From Burkholderia cenocepacia (GTDB taxonomy: Bacteria > Pseudomonadota > Gammaproteobacteria > Burkholderiales > Burkholderiaceae): a stretch of 64,000 nucleotides of DNA. This document shows, piece after piece, positions 1 to 9,191 of this stretch. The stretch is taken from the NCBI RefSeq assembly GCF_014211915.1, contig NZ_CP060039.1, positions 124,001-188,000 of the forward strand, in the 5' to 3' direction. Position 1 is the stretch's first letter; the number at the start of each line of letters is the position of its first letter. The notes beneath the pieces were generated by a model, which searched no databases, was not told where the DNA came from, and worked only from the letters and a program-made list of their open reading frames with translations. Made by a program: the position numbers and the translations under genes.

Positions 1-570
1 TATATGTCGCGCATCCTCGCGCCGCGCGCGACGCTGCACGGCGTGTTCCTCGACATCCTCGGGATGGGCGTGCTGCTGACCGGCGATTCGGGCCTCGGCA
101 AGAGCGAGCTCGGCCTCGAGCTGATCAGCCGCGGGCACGGCCTCGTCGCCGACGACGCGGTCGATTTCGTCCGTCTTGGCCCCGATTTCGTCGAAGGGCG
201 CTGCCCGCCGCTGCTGCAGAACCTGCTCGAAGTGCGCGGCCTCGGCCTGCTCGACATCAAGACGATCTTCGGCGAAACGGCGGTGCGGCGGAAAATGAAG
301 CTGAAGCTGATCGTTCAGCTCGTGCGGCGCCCCGACGGCGAATTCCAGCGCCTGCCGCTCGAAAGCCAGACCGTCGACGTGCTCGGGTTGCCGATCAGCA
401 AGGTCACGATCCAGGTTGCGGCCGGCCGCAACCTCGCGGTGCTCGTCGAGGCGGCCGTCCGGAACACGATCCTGCAGTTGCGCGGAATCGACACGTTGCG
501 CGATTTCATGGATCGGCAACGACTCGCGATGCAAGATCCCGACAGTCAGTTCCCCGGCAAACTGGTGTAA
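1..570 (+). CDS. hprK: HPr kinase/phosphorylase, C-terminal part (5' end outside window)
   Basis: HprK phosphorylates, and by phosphorolysis dephosphorylates, a serine of the PTS carrier HPr; in proteobacteria it serves the regulatory nitrogen PTS. The visible part is the catalytic domain. A P-loop GDSGLGKS lies at residues 27-34 counted from the ATG at position 4, and the HprK signature around [11 protein letters not shown] follows. Family members are roughly 310-325 residues, so about 130 N-terminal residues lie upstream of the window and the ATG at 4 is internal. rapZ follows 75 bases downstream, the usual hprK-rapZ order. The identification is firm; only the 5' end is missing. Confidence 0.93.
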
Positions 571-644
571 CCCGCACGCGCCGGCCGCGCAACGCCGACG
601 CGTCGAGCCGGTGCTATGATGAAACGTCAGGATTCTCTGTTCCC

Positions 645-1553
645 ATGCGCATCGTCCTCATCACCGGCATCTCCGGCTCAGGCAAGTCCGTCGCGCTGAA
701 CGCGCTCGAAGACGCAGGCTATTACTGCGTCGACAACCTGCCGCCGCACGTGCTCCCCGAACTCGCCCGCTACCTCGCGCAGGACGGCCAGCGCCGGCTC
801 GCGGTCGCGATCGACGCGCGCTCGAGCGCGTCGCTCGACGAAATGCCCGGGCTGATCCGCGAGCTGTCCCGCGAGCACGACGTGCGCGTGCTGTTCCTCA
901 ATGCGAGCACCCAGGCGCTGATCCAGCGCTTCTCCGAAACGCGCCGCCGCCATCCGTTGTCCGGCTCGCGGTCGCACGATGCGGACGTCGGCCTGCTGTC
1001 GTCGCTCGAGGAAGCGATCGAGCGCGAGCGCGAACTCGTCGCGCCGCTCGCCGAATTCGGCCACCAGATCGACACCAGCACGCTGCGCGCGAACGCGCTG
1101 CGCACCTGGGTCAAGCGCTTCATCGAGCAAAAGAACAACGACCTGATGGTGATGTTCGAATCGTTCGGCTTCAAGCGCGGCGTGCCGCTCGACGCCGATC
1201 TGATGTTCGACGTGCGCGTGCTGCCGAATCCGTACTACGACCACCAGTTGCGCCCGCTCACCGGGCTCGACCAGCCGGTCATCGCCTTTCTCGACGCACT
1301 GCCGATCGTCCATCAGATGATCGACGACATCCATGCGTTCCTGATGAAATGGCTGCCGCACTTCCGCGATGACAACCGCAGCTACCTGACCGTCGCCATC
1401 GGCTGCACGGGCGGCCAGCATCGCTCGGTGTTCATCGCGGAAACGCTCGCCGCGCGCCTCGCGCGCGACGCGAACGTGATCGTGCGGCATCGTGACGCGC
1501 CAGTGGATGTCGACGCGTCGTCGCGGCTCGTCTCCGAGGTCGACCGACCCTAG
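645..1553 (+). CDS. rapZ: RNase adapter protein RapZ (P-loop protein)
   Basis: 302 residues, the normal length for RapZ/YvcJ. The N-terminal nucleotide-binding domain has its Walker A motif GISGSGKS at residues 8-15. The conserved C-terminal stretch includes [12 protein letters not shown], typical of the family. In E. coli RapZ binds the sRNA GlmZ and presents it to RNase E, tuning glucosamine-6-phosphate synthase; whether that RNA circuit exists here cannot be told from this window. It follows hprK in the ptsN-hprK-rapZ arrangement linking it to PTS regulation. Start at ATG 645; the preceding gap is short, so cotranscription with hprK is likely. Confidence 0.95.
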   Translation: MRIVLITGISGSGKSVALNALEDAGYYCVDNLPPHVLPELARYLAQDGQRRLAVAIDARSSASLDEMPGLIRELSREHDVRVLFLNASTQALIQRFSETRRRHPLSGSRSHDADVGLLSSLEEAIERERELVAPLAEFGHQIDTSTLRANALRTWVKRFIEQKNNDLMVMFESFGFKRGVPLDADLMFDVRVLPNPYYDHQLRPLTGLDQPVIAFLDALPIVHQMIDDIHAFLMKWLPHFRDDNRSYLTVAIGCTGGQHRSVFIAETLAARLARDANVIVRHRDAPVDVDASSRLVSEVDRP

Positions 1554-1580
1554 CGACACCCGCCCCCACGCCCGCGCGCC

Positions 1581-2216
1581 ATGTCCTCCCTATCGACCAC
1601 CCTGATCGACCTGCCGCTGTTTCCGCTGCACACGGTGCTGTTTCCCGGAGGGCTGCTCCCGCTCAAGGTGTTCGAGGCGCGCTATCTCGACATGTCGCGC
1701 GCATGCCTGCGCGACGACGCACCGTTCGGCGTGTGCCTGCTGAAGAGCGGGCCCGAAGTCGCGCAGGACGGCGCGGTGTCGGTGCCCGAAACCATCGGCT
1801 GCATGGCGCGCATCACCGAGTGCGATACCGGCGAATTCGGGATGCTGTATCTGCAGGCGGTCGGCACGCAGCGTTTCGAGCTGCTGTCGTATCGCGTCGA
1901 AGGCAACGGGCTGCTGGTCGGCATCGCGGAGCCGCTGCCCGACGACATCCCGCTCGAAGGCGAACAGGCGCTCGCCCAGTTCGGCTCGTGCGCCGAGGTG
2001 CTCGAGCGCATCATCGACGCGCTGAAGAAGTCCGATCCGGAGAAAATGCCGTTCGGCGAACCGTTCCGCCTCGACGATCCGAGCTGGGTGTCGAATCGCC
2101 TCGCCGAGCTGCTGCCGCTCGACCTGCGCGCGCGGCAGAAGCTGATGGAGTTTCCGGACGTGGGCGCGCGCATCGACGCCGTGCACCACGTACTCGACCG
2201 GCACGGCTGGCTGTAA
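1581..2216 (+). CDS. Lon N-terminal (LON substrate-binding) domain protein
   Basis: 211 residues consisting essentially of a LON/PUA-like substrate-binding domain. The N-terminus has the characteristic LPLFPLHTVLFPGG followed by FEARYLDM. There is no AAA+ ATPase or protease domain, so this is not Lon itself but the stand-alone LON-domain family common in proteobacteria, whose function is not settled. It begins 28 bases after rapZ on the same strand and probably shares its transcript. Start at ATG 1581. It is convergent with mutY, whose stop lies about 120 bases downstream. Confidence 0.88.
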   Translation: MSSLSTTLIDLPLFPLHTVLFPGGLLPLKVFEARYLDMSRACLRDDAPFGVCLLKSGPEVAQDGAVSVPETIGCMARITECDTGEFGMLYLQAVGTQRFELLSYRVEGNGLLVGIAEPLPDDIPLEGEQALAQFGSCAEVLERIIDALKKSDPEKMPFGEPFRLDDPSWVSNRLAELLPLDLRARQKLMEFPDVGARIDAVHHVLDRHGWL

Positions 2217-2335
2217 CTGCCGCTGCCGCGCCCGAGCCGCCGCGCATCGCGTGCCGCGCCCGCCCGACGACCTCTCCTGCGCGCGGCCACACGGCACCTT
2301 TCCAAACGCGGCCAGCGCCGCGCCCTTCCCGTTCG

Positions 2336-3442
2336 TTACAGCAGCGGCCCGCTCAGCGCATCGAGCAGCTTGCGCACGGGCGCCGGCACGCCGTACGCGT
2401 CGAGCCGGCTCAGCAGCACCCATGCGGTGTCTGCGTCGCGCGCCTGCGACGGCAGGCCACCGCCGTCCGCCAGATCGCTCAGCCGCGGCTCGATCTCGAG
2501 CCGGAAATGCGTGAACGTATGCGTGAGCGGCGCGAGCGGCACCGTGCCGCCGCCGCCGAAACCGCGCGCAAGCTCCGCGAGCGCGGCATCGCCGTCCGCT
2601 TGCGGCAGGCTCCACAGTCCGCCCCAGATGCCGGTCGGCGGCCTTCGCTCGAGCAGCACGGCGTCGCCGTCGCGCAGCACGAGCATCCAGGTCTTGCGTG
2701 TCGGCACGGCCTTCTTGGGCCGCGCGGCCGGCAGTTCGCGCTGGCGGCCGGTCGATTGCGCGACGCAGTCGCCCGCGAACGGGCAGCGCGCGCAGTCGGG
2801 CTTGCCGCGCACGCACAGCGTCGCGCCCAGATCCATCAGCCCCTGCGTATACGCGCTCACGTCGGCCGGGTTCGCGGCATCGGGCAGCAGCGATTCGGCG
2901 AGTGCCCACATGTCGTTCTCGACACGCTTCTCGCCCGGAAAGCCCTCGACGCCGAATACCCGCGCAAGCACGCGCTTCACGTTGCCGTCGAGGATCGTCG
3001 CGCGCGCACCGTACGCAAACGACGCGATCGCGGCGGCCGTCGAACGGCCGATGCCCGGCAGTTCGGCCAGCGCGTCGGGCGTCGCCGGAAACACACCGCC
3101 GTGCTCGGCGACGACGACCTGCGCGCAGCGGTGCAGGTTGCGCGCGCGCGAGTAGTAGCCGAGGCCCGCCCACAACGCCATCACGTCGTCGCTCGGCGCG
3201 GCCGCGAGCGCGGCGACGTCCGAGAAGCGGTCGAGAAAGCGCGTGTAATACGGAATGACGGTCGATACCTGCGTCTGCTGCAGCATGATTTCCGACAGCC
3301 AGATCCGGTACGGATCGCGGGTGTTCTGCCATGGCAGGTCATGGCGGCCATGCGCGCGTTGCCACGCGACGAGACGTGTGGCGAACGTGCGGTGCAGCGG
3401 CGTGACGGGGAACGGAGCGGGGGCGATGCGGGGCGGCTTCAA
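2336..3442 (-). CDS. mutY: A/G-specific adenine DNA glycosylase MutY
   Basis: 368 residues. MutY removes adenine mispaired with 8-oxoguanine, limiting G-to-T mutations. The catalytic glutamate lies in SEIMLQQTQV near the N-terminus; the helix-hairpin-helix LPGIGRSTAAAI is followed by the catalytic aspartate in ILDGNVKRV. The iron-sulfur cluster ligands follow the C-X6-C-X2-C-X5-C pattern (CVRGKPDCARCPFAGDC). A C-terminal Nudix-like domain for 8-oxoG recognition covers roughly residues 235-365. Start at the ATG whose complement ends at 3442. mutM lies directly upstream on the same strand (24-base gap), so two enzymes of the same 8-oxoguanine defence are adjacent and probably cotranscribed. Confidence 0.96.
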   Translation of the reverse strand: MKPPRIAPAPFPVTPLHRTFATRLVAWQRAHGRHDLPWQNTRDPYRIWLSEIMLQQTQVSTVIPYYTRFLDRFSDVAALAAAPSDDVMALWAGLGYYSRARNLHRCAQVVVAEHGGVFPATPDALAELPGIGRSTAAAIASFAYGARATILDGNVKRVLARVFGVEGFPGEKRVENDMWALAESLLPDAANPADVSAYTQGLMDLGATLCVRGKPDCARCPFAGDCVAQSTGRQRELPAARPKKAVPTRKTWMLVLRDGDAVLLERRPPTGIWGGLWSLPQADGDAALAELARGFGGGGTVPLAPLTHTFTHFRLEIEPRLSDLADGGGLPSQARDADTAWVLLSRLDAYGVPAPVRKLLDALSGPLL

Positions 3443-3466
3443 GTTATCGAATTGTGGAAAAGGGTT

Positions 3467-4294
3467 TCAACGCTGGCACGTCGGGCAGAAATAGGTCGAC
3501 CGCTGACCCTGCACGATCTGGCGAACCGGCGTGCCGCAAACGCGGCACGGCTGGCCGGCACGATCGTAGACGAAGCAATCGAGCTGGAAGTAGCCGCTTT
3601 CGCCGTTGCTGCCGACGAAATCGCGCAATGTGCTGCCGCCGCGCTCGATCGCGTCGGCGAGCGTCGCGCGCACCGCGTCGGCCAGCCGCTCGTAGCGCGG
3701 CAGCGAAACCTTGCCGGCGGCCGTCGTCGGCCGGATGCCGGCGCGAAACAGGCTCTCCGACGCATAGATGTTGCCGACACCGACGACCATGTCGCCCGCG
3801 AGCAGCGCCTGCTTGACCGACACCGTACGGCCGCGCGTACGCGCATGCAGCAGCGCGCCGGTGAACGCCGGCGAGAACGGCTCGACGCCGAGGCTCGCGA
3901 GGAGCGGATGCGCATGCACGTCGCCTGCTTCGCGCGGGTGCCACAGCACGGCGCCGAAGCGGCGCGGATCGCGGAAGCGCAGCACGAATTCGTCGAAGAT
4001 CCAGTCGACGTGGTCGTGCTTCGCGGCGACCGGCACGCCGGCCGCGGGCAGCACGCGCAGCGTGCCCGTCATCCCGAGATGGACGATGAACCAGCCCGCA
4101 TCGACTTCGAACAGCAGGTACTTGCCGCGGCGCTCGACGGCGAGCACCTCGCGCGCGCGCAACTGCTCGGCGAGCCCCGCCGGCACGGGCCAGCGCAGCA
4201 TCGCGGTACGGACGTCGACACGCTCGACGCGGCGGCCCGCGACAAAGGGCTCGATGCCCCGGCGCGTGACTTCGACTTCTGGCAACTCTGGCAT
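3467..4294 (-). CDS. mutM: Formamidopyrimidine-DNA glycosylase MutM (Fpg)
   Basis: 275 residues. Fpg excises 8-oxoguanine and ring-opened purines and has AP-lyase activity. The start is fixed by the invariant N-terminus [16 protein letters not shown], where Pro2 (after Met removal) is the Schiff-base nucleophile and Glu3 the acid, so the ATG at 4294 is correct although the frame stays open further upstream. The conserved lysine is in RRGKYLLFE. The C-terminal zinc finger CRVC...FCPTCQR has the C-X2-C-X16-C-X2-C spacing. It sits upstream of mutY on the same strand and diverges from the TPR protein gene across a 247-base gap holding two large palindromes. Confidence 0.97.
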   Translation of the reverse strand: MPELPEVEVTRRGIEPFVAGRRVERVDVRTAMLRWPVPAGLAEQLRAREVLAVERRGKYLLFEVDAGWFIVHLGMTGTLRVLPAAGVPVAAKHDHVDWIFDEFVLRFRDPRRFGAVLWHPREAGDVHAHPLLASLGVEPFSPAFTGALLHARTRGRTVSVKQALLAGDMVVGVGNIYASESLFRAGIRPTTAAGKVSLPRYERLADAVRATLADAIERGGSTLRDFVGSNGESGYFQLDCFVYDRAGQPCRVCGTPVRQIVQGQRSTYFCPTCQR

Positions 4295-4343
4295 GTTTTG
4301 CGGGTCTGAGGCTACGGTCTGTTTACAGGGTGAACGCGCATGC

Positions 4344-4375
4344 GTCGCCACGAGAACGGCCGTTCTCGCGGCGAC
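4344..4375. repeat. 32-bp near-perfect palindrome in mutM/TPR intergenic region
   Basis: GTCGCC-A-CGAGAACG-GC-CGTTCTCG-C-GGCGAC reads the same on both strands except for one A/C mismatch pair, with no loop. It lies 50 bases upstream of the mutM start. There is no T-run after it on either strand, so it is not a plain intrinsic terminator. It could be a protein-binding site or an extruding cruciform. Confidence 0.7.
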
Positions 4376-4392
4376 CCCGAAATGAAACACGG

Positions 4393-4447
4393 GAATGCCC
4401 GAAATCGCCCGCCTGGCGGCACGCGAGGCGGGCGATTTCGGGCATTC
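4393..4447. repeat. Long inverted repeat, 22-bp perfect arms with 11-base loop
   Basis: Bases 4393-4414 are the exact reverse complement of 4426-4447, separated by the 11 bases 4415-4425. The left arm begins GAATGCCCGAAATC. No T-run follows on either side. Together with the palindrome at 4344-4375 it occupies much of the gap between the divergent mutM and TPR genes. A transcript across it would form a very stable hairpin. Confidence 0.8.
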
Positions 4448-4541
4448 GCATGGGGGTTCCACAGGTAAGCGGACCCTATCACGATCGTGCGTGTATTGTA
4501 GCGAGCGCGTTACAATCGGTTGAAACATCGAACGGATTTCC

Positions 4542-6365
4542 ATGACCCTGCCCTCGAAGCTGCTTCAGGAGCGCCCCGCCGCCGTGCGCGGCGCGCGCGC
4601 CTTCCCGGTCCGCCGTGCACTCGGTGCCGCGCTGTTTGCCGTCTGGACCCTCACCGCCTTTCCGGCCCACGCGCAGGATCCGGCATCGGACGACGCGGAG
4701 CCGCAGGGTGCGTTCGAGCATGTGATGCCGGACGAGCAGAAGAATCTCCCCGGCGTGCCGCTGACGAGCCAGATCGTCTACCAGGTGCTCGCCGCCGAGG
4801 TCGCGCTCCAGCGCAACCAGCCGGCGCCGGCCTACCAGACCTACCTCGCGCTGGCCCGCGACACGCGCGATCCGCGCATGGCGCAGCGCGCGACCGAAAT
4901 CGCGCTCGGCGCGCAGAGCCCGGCCGACGCGCTTTCCGCCGCGAACCTGTGGCGTCAGTACGCACCGGATTCGAACCGGGCGTCGCAGGTCGACGCCGCG
5001 CTGCTGGTGCTCGCCGGCAAGCCGGCCGACGCGCAGCCGATGCTCGCGCGCGAGCTGGCCCGCGCGAGCGGCGACACGCGCGGCCCCGCGATCCTCGCGC
5101 TGCAGGCGCTGCTGGTGCGCGGCCCCGACCGCGTCGGCGGCCTCGCGGTGCTAAAGGACATGCTGAAGAACGACATGAATCGCCCCGAGGCGCAGCTCGC
5201 GATCGCGCGGCAGCAGCTCGCGGTCGACGACAAGGACGGCGCCGCGCAGTCGCTGAAGCAGGCGCTGCAGCTCCGCCCCGACTACCTGCCGGCAGCGCTG
5301 ATGCTGTCGCAGATGGGGCCGGCGGAACGTGCGGCGGGCATCGCGTCGTTCGAGAAGTATGTTCAGCAGAATCCGAAGTCGCGCGACGCGCGGCTGGCGC
5401 TGTCGCAGCTCTATCTCGCCGACGATCGCCTCGACGACGCGCAGAAGCAGTTCGAGACGATGCGCAAGCTCGACGCGAAGGACCCGACGCCGCTGATGGC
5501 GCTCGCGCTGATCAAGATCCAGCAGAAGAAACTCGACGAGGCGACCGGCTACCTGAAGCAGTACGTGCAGCTCGGCGACAAGCAGCCGAACCTCGACGTC
5601 GGCCAGGGCTACATCTACCTCGCGCAGATCGCGATCGACCAGAACAACGACGCGCAGGCGTCGCAATGGCTCGACAAGGTCGACCAGACGAGCCAGCACT
5701 ACCTGCCCGCGCAGATCACGCGCGCGCAGCTGCTGCAGAAACAGGGCAAGACCGACGAGGCGCGCAAGGTGCTCGACAACCTGCCGATCTCGGATCCGCG
5801 CGACGCGGCCGTGGTGGCGCGCACCGATGCGTCGATCCTGTTCACCGCGAAGCGCTATCCGGAAGCGGAGGCGCGCCTCGGGCAGGCCGTCCAGGACTTC
5901 CCGGACGACCCCGACCTGCGCTACGACTACGCGATGGCGGCCGAAAAGACCGGCCACTACGCGACGATGGAAAAGCAGTTGCGCGAGCTGATCCGTACGC
6001 AGCCCGACAACCCGCAGGCCTACAATGCGCTCGGCTATTCGCTCGCCGATCGCAACCAGCGCCTGCCCGAGGCCAGCAAGCTGATCGACAAGGCGATGGC
6101 GCTCGCGCCGAACGACGCGTACATCATGGACAGCCTCGGCTGGGTGAAGTACCGGATGGGCGACACGGCCGGCGCGACGAAGGTGCTGCAGCGTGCATAC
6201 GAGCTGCAGCCGAACGCCGAAATCGGCGCGCATCTCGGCGAAGTGCTGTGGAAGAGCGGCGCGCAGGACGACGCGCGCAACGCGTGGCGTGCCGCGCAGA
6301 AGCTCGAGCCCGACAACGAAACGCTCGTGCAGACGCTGAAACGCCTGCAGATCAACGGCCTCTGA
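4542..6365 (+). CDS. Secreted tetratricopeptide-repeat protein
   Basis: 607 residues. The N-terminus has a basic stretch and a hydrophobic core ending in FPAHAQD, a likely signal peptide cleaved after about residue 45, so the protein is expected in the periplasm. The rest is alanine-rich helical sequence with repeated TPR-like units, clearest between about residues 250 and 600 (for example [11 protein letters not shown] and [11 protein letters not shown]). TPRs are protein-protein scaffolds; no enzymatic motif is visible. Its stop overlaps the lolB start (TGATG), so the two are translationally coupled, suggesting but not proving an envelope or lipoprotein-related role. The exact function is unknown. 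Confidence 0.85.
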   Translation: MTLPSKLLQERPAAVRGARAFPVRRALGAALFAVWTLTAFPAHAQDPASDDAEPQGAFEHVMPDEQKNLPGVPLTSQIVYQVLAAEVALQRNQPAPAYQTYLALARDTRDPRMAQRATEIALGAQSPADALSAANLWRQYAPDSNRASQVDAALLVLAGKPADAQPMLARELARASGDTRGPAILALQALLVRGPDRVGGLAVLKDMLKNDMNRPEAQLAIARQQLAVDDKDGAAQSLKQALQLRPDYLPAALMLSQMGPAERAAGIASFEKYVQQNPKSRDARLALSQLYLADDRLDDAQKQFETMRKLDAKDPTPLMALALIKIQQKKLDEATGYLKQYVQLGDKQPNLDVGQGYIYLAQIAIDQNNDAQASQWLDKVDQTSQHYLPAQITRAQLLQKQGKTDEARKVLDNLPISDPRDAAVVARTDASILFTAKRYPEAEARLGQAVQDFPDDPDLRYDYAMAAEKTGHYATMEKQLRELIRTQPDNPQAYNALGYSLADRNQRLPEASKLIDKAMALAPNDAYIMDSLGWVKYRMGDTAGATKVLQRAYELQPNAEIGAHLGEVLWKSGAQDDARNAWRAAQKLEPDNETLVQTLKRLQINGL

Positions 6366-6985
6366 TGCAGATGTTCCCGATGTTTTCCCTGTCCTGCCGC
6401 GCGCAGCGCACGCTGGCCGCGGCCGGCGCGGCGCTCGCGCTCGCCGGCTGCGCGAGCACGCCGCCGTCGGCCAATGCACCGACTGGCGCCGTACTGCAAA
6501 CGGCCGCAACGCATGCCTACCATGGCCGCTTCGCGGTGCGCTACGACGATCGTCTCGGCAACCCGCAGAACGTGTACGGCAACTTCGACTGGCAGGAGCA
6601 CGGCGACGACGTGTCGCTCGAACTGCGCAGCCCGCTCGGCCAGACGCTCGCGGTCGTGAAGTCGACGCCGCGCGCGGCGTCGCTCGAATTGCCGAACCGG
6701 CCGACCCAATATGCGCCTGACGTCGGCGACCTGATGCAGAAGACGCTCGGCTTCGAGCTGCCGCTCGCGGGCCTGCGCTACTGGCTGCTGCCGACCGCCG
6801 CGCCCGCGACGCCCGCCGAAACCGTGCGCGACCCGGCCGACGGCACGCGCATCAAGCAGTTGCGCCAGGACGGCTGGACGATCGACTACCTTGCCTACGC
6901 GGATGCCCCGGCCACGGGCGTCAAACGCGTCAACCTCGTGCGCGCGACGCCGCCGCTCGACATCAAGCTCGTGCTCGATCAGTGA
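6365..6985 (+). CDS. lolB: Outer-membrane lipoprotein LolB
   Basis: 206 residues. LolB accepts lipoproteins from the periplasmic chaperone LolA and inserts them into the outer membrane. A lipoprotein signal peptide ends in the lipobox LALAGC, making Cys29 the lipidated residue. The mature part has LolB hallmarks such as YHGRFAVRYDD and an LRSPLGQTLAVV strand. The start is the ATG at 6365, overlapping the upstream TGA by one base; ATGs at 6371 and 6380 are alternatives that also keep the signal peptide. ispE follows after 27 bases, the common lolB-ispE-tRNA-prs order in beta- and gammaproteobacteria. Confidence 0.92.
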   Translation: MQMFPMFSLSCRAQRTLAAAGAALALAGCASTPPSANAPTGAVLQTAATHAYHGRFAVRYDDRLGNPQNVYGNFDWQEHGDDVSLELRSPLGQTLAVVKSTPRAASLELPNRPTQYAPDVGDLMQKTLGFELPLAGLRYWLLPTAAPATPAETVRDPADGTRIKQLRQDGWTIDYLAYADAPATGVKRVNLVRATPPLDIKLVLDQ

Positions 6986-7012
6986 GCACGCGCGCCTAGC
7001 CCCGATACCCGC

Positions 7013-7894
7013 ATGACCGATTCGACCCGCTCGCTGCGCAACTGCCTGGCGCCCGCGAAACTCAACCTGTTCCTGCACATCACCGGCCGTCGTCCGAACG
7101 GCTATCACGATCTGCAGAGCGTATTCCAGCTGCTGAACTGGGGCGACACGCTGCACTTCACGCTGCGCGACGACGGCCGCGTCGCACGCGTCACCGACGT
7201 GCCCGGCGTGCCCGAGGAAAGCGATCTCGTCGTCCGCGCGGCCAACCTGCTGAAAGCGCATACGGGTACCGCGCACGGCGTCGACATCGAGATCGACAAG
7301 ATCTTGCCGATGGGCGCCGGCCTCGGCGGCGGCAGCTCCGACGCGGCGACGACGCTGCTCGCGCTGAACCGCCTGTGGCAACTCGATTTGCCGCGCGCCG
7401 AGCTTCAGTCGCTCGCGGTCAAACTCGGCGCCGACGTCCCGTTTTTTATTTTTGGAAAAAATGCGTTCGCAGAGGGTATCGGAGAAGAATTAGCTGAGGT
7501 AGAATTGCCGACTCGCTGGTTCTTGGTTGTGACGCCACGCGTTCATGTCCCGACCGCTGAAATATTTTCAGATGAGTTGTTGACAAGAGATACGAAGCCC
7601 GTCACAATTGCTGACTTTCTTGCACAGCAAACCAGCGATGCGGAATGGCCAGATAGCTTCGGCCGGAACGATATGCAGGAAGTTGTAACAAGGAAGTACG
7701 CGGAAGTTGCGCAGGTGGTCAAATGGTTGTATGATGTGACCCCCGCGAGGATGACCGGCTCCGGAGCAAGCGTGTTTGCAGCGTTTCACAGCAAGCACGA
7801 GGCAGAAGCGGCGAAAGCCAAGCTGCCCGCCAGTTGGAATGGCGCAGTTGCCGAGAGTCTGAACGAGCATCCGCTCTTCGCTTTCGCGTCATGA
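7013..7894 (+). CDS. ispE: 4-diphosphocytidyl-2-C-methyl-D-erythritol kinase IspE
   Basis: 293 residues. IspE phosphorylates CDP-methylerythritol in the MEP isoprenoid pathway. GHMP-kinase features are intact: Lys16 in [10 protein letters not shown], the glycine-rich ATP loop [10 protein letters not shown] at residues 101-110, Asp141 in GADVPFF, and the C-terminal [10 protein letters not shown] loop. There is a sharp composition break at codon 144 (position 7442). Up to there the DNA is typical GC-rich sequence; from TTT TTT ATT TTT GGA onward, bases 7441-7740 are only about 48% G+C with A/T-ending codons. The protein is nevertheless complete and family-like, so the gene is probably functional. 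Upstream is lolB, downstream tRNA-Gln and prs. Confidence 0.95.
   Translation: MTDSTRSLRNCLAPAKLNLFLHITGRRPNGYHDLQSVFQLLNWGDTLHFTLRDDGRVARVTDVPGVPEESDLVVRAANLLKAHTGTAHGVDIEIDKILPMGAGLGGGSSDAATTLLALNRLWQLDLPRAELQSLAVKLGADVPFFIFGKNAFAEGIGEELAEVELPTRWFLVVTPRVHVPTAEIFSDELLTRDTKPVTIADFLAQQTSDAEWPDSFGRNDMQEVVTRKYAEVAQVVKWLYDVTPARMTGSGASVFAAFHSKHEAEAAKAKLPASWNGAVAESLNEHPLFAFAS
7707..7735 (+). promoter_or_regulatory. Candidate sigma-70 promoter inside ispE, reading toward tRNA-Gln and prs
   Basis: TTGCGC (7707-7712), a 17-base spacer and TATGAT (7730-7735) lie in the low-GC part of ispE. A start near 7742 would give a transcript carrying tRNA-Gln and prs independently of lolB-ispE. Pattern evidence only. 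Confidence 0.4.
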
Positions 7895-7949
7895 AGTTTT
7901 ACTTTGCCGAACGGCCTACACAAGTTCGGTGAAGTTATCAGTTAAGTGT

Positions 7950-8026
7950 AGGGGAGTCGCCAAGTTGGTCAAGGCACCGGATTTTGATTCCGGCATGCGA
8001 GGGTTCGAGTCCTTCCTCCCCTGCCA
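7950..8026 (+). tRNA. tRNA-Gln (anticodon TTG)
   Basis: A 77-base cloverleaf. The acceptor stem AGGGGAG (7950-7956) pairs with CTCCCCT (8016-8022), followed by discriminator G and encoded CCA (8024-8026). The anticodon arm is CCGGA / TCCGG around the loop TTTTGAT, giving anticodon TTG at 7984-7986, which reads CAA and by wobble CAG. The T arm contains GGTTCGAGTCC. It sits between ispE and prs, 44 bases before the prs start. Confidence 0.97.
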
Positions 8027-8070
8027 AAAATTTTCCCGCATTTCCCGCCCAAGCCTGAAGCAGGTGCACG

Positions 8071-9033
8071 ATGAGCAGCCACAGCCATGATGGCCTGATG
8101 GTCTTTACTGGCAACGCGAATCCCGCGCTCGCCCAGGAAGTCGTCAATATCCTTGGTATCCCCCTCGGCAAAGCAATGGTCAGCCGTTTCTCCGACGGCG
8201 AGATCCAGGTCGAGATCCAGGAAAACGTGCGCGGCAAGGACGTCTTCGTCCTGCAATCCACGTGCGCACCGGCGAACGACAACCTGATGGAACTGATGAT
8301 CATGGTCGATGCGCTCAAGCGCGCATCCGCCGGCCGGATCACTGCTGCCATCCCCTACTTCGGCTATGCCCGTCAGGATCGTCGCCCGCGTTCGGCGCGT
8401 GTCGCGATCTCGGCGAAGGTCGTCGCGAACATGCTGGAAATCGCCGGCGTCGAGCGGATCATCACGATGGATCTGCACGCCGACCAGATTCAGGGCTTCT
8501 TCGACATCCCGGTCGACAACATCTACGCGACGCCGATCCTGCTGGGCGATCTGCGCAAGCAGAACTACTCGGATCTGCTCGTCGTGTCGCCGGACGTCGG
8601 CGGCGTGGTGCGCGCCCGGGCACTCGCGAAGCAGCTCAACTGCGATCTCGCGATCATCGACAAGCGTCGCCCGAAGGCGAACGTCGCCGAAGTGATGAAC
8701 ATCATCGGTGAAGTCGAAGGCCGCACCTGCGTGATCATGGACGACATGGTCGATACGGCCGGCACGCTCTGCAAGGCCGCGCAAGTCCTGAAGGATCGCG
8801 GCGCGAAGCAGGTGTTCGCGTACGCGACGCACCCCGTGCTGTCGGGCGGCGCCGCGGATCGCATCGCCGCGTCGGAACTCGACGAGCTGGTCGTCACCGA
8901 TACGATTCCGCTGTCGGCCGAATCGCTGGCGTGCTCGAAGATCCGCTCGCTGACGAGCGCGAGCCTGCTGGCCGAGACGTTCTCGCGGATTCGCCGAGGC
9001 GATTCGGTGATGTCGCTGTTCGCGGAATCCTGA
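8071..9033 (+). CDS. prs: Ribose-phosphate pyrophosphokinase (PRPP synthase)
   Basis: 320 residues, typical for bacterial class I PRPP synthase. It makes PRPP from ribose-5-phosphate and ATP for purine, pyrimidine, histidine, tryptophan and NAD synthesis. Visible motifs: the [20 protein letters not shown] region, the flexible-loop YARQDRR, the metal-binding [11 protein letters not shown], and the PRPP/ribose-phosphate loop [10 protein letters not shown]. Start at ATG 8071, where the family's [10 protein letters not shown] stretch follows a short N-terminus. It lies downstream of tRNA-Gln and ends at a strong terminator at 9064. Confidence 0.97.
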   Translation: MSSHSHDGLMVFTGNANPALAQEVVNILGIPLGKAMVSRFSDGEIQVEIQENVRGKDVFVLQSTCAPANDNLMELMIMVDALKRASAGRITAAIPYFGYARQDRRPRSARVAISAKVVANMLEIAGVERIITMDLHADQIQGFFDIPVDNIYATPILLGDLRKQNYSDLLVVSPDVGGVVRARALAKQLNCDLAIIDKRRPKANVAEVMNIIGEVEGRTCVIMDDMVDTAGTLCKAAQVLKDRGAKQVFAYATHPVLSGGAADRIAASELDELVVTDTIPLSAESLACSKIRSLTSASLLAETFSRIRRGDSVMSLFAES

Positions 9034-9063
9034 TCGCGAATCGACGGAACGAAGCATGCGCAG

Positions 9064-9091
9064 AAAGCGAAGCGGCAACGCTTCGCTTTTT
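9064..9091 (+). terminator. Rho-independent terminator after prs
   Basis: Stem AGCGAAGCG (9066-9074), loop GCAA, stem CGCTTCGCT (9079-9087), then a T-run. It starts 30 bases past the prs stop and separates prs from rplY. Confidence 0.88.
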
Positions 9092-9191
9092 GCACAATCG
9101 GACGGGATAGACGAAACCCCGGCCGTTTCATCGGGGGCCGCTTGATGGCCCCGTTTTACTGCCTGGTCGCGGGCAGCAAATGGAGAATCAC

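Noticed and set aside
1703..4309. Very long open frames opposite or out of frame with real genes, such as this 868-codon plus-strand frame
   Set aside because: High GC lengthens spurious frames. The translation is arginine/alanine-rich with no domain, and it overlaps mutY and mutM, whose proteins are unmistakable.
7441..8026. Low-GC DNA beside tRNA-Gln as a genomic island inserted at the tRNA
   Set aside because: Islands integrate at the 3' end of tRNA genes, which here faces prs. The low-GC stretch is on the 5' side and is continuous with a complete ispE frame. No integrase or direct repeat of the tRNA end is present.
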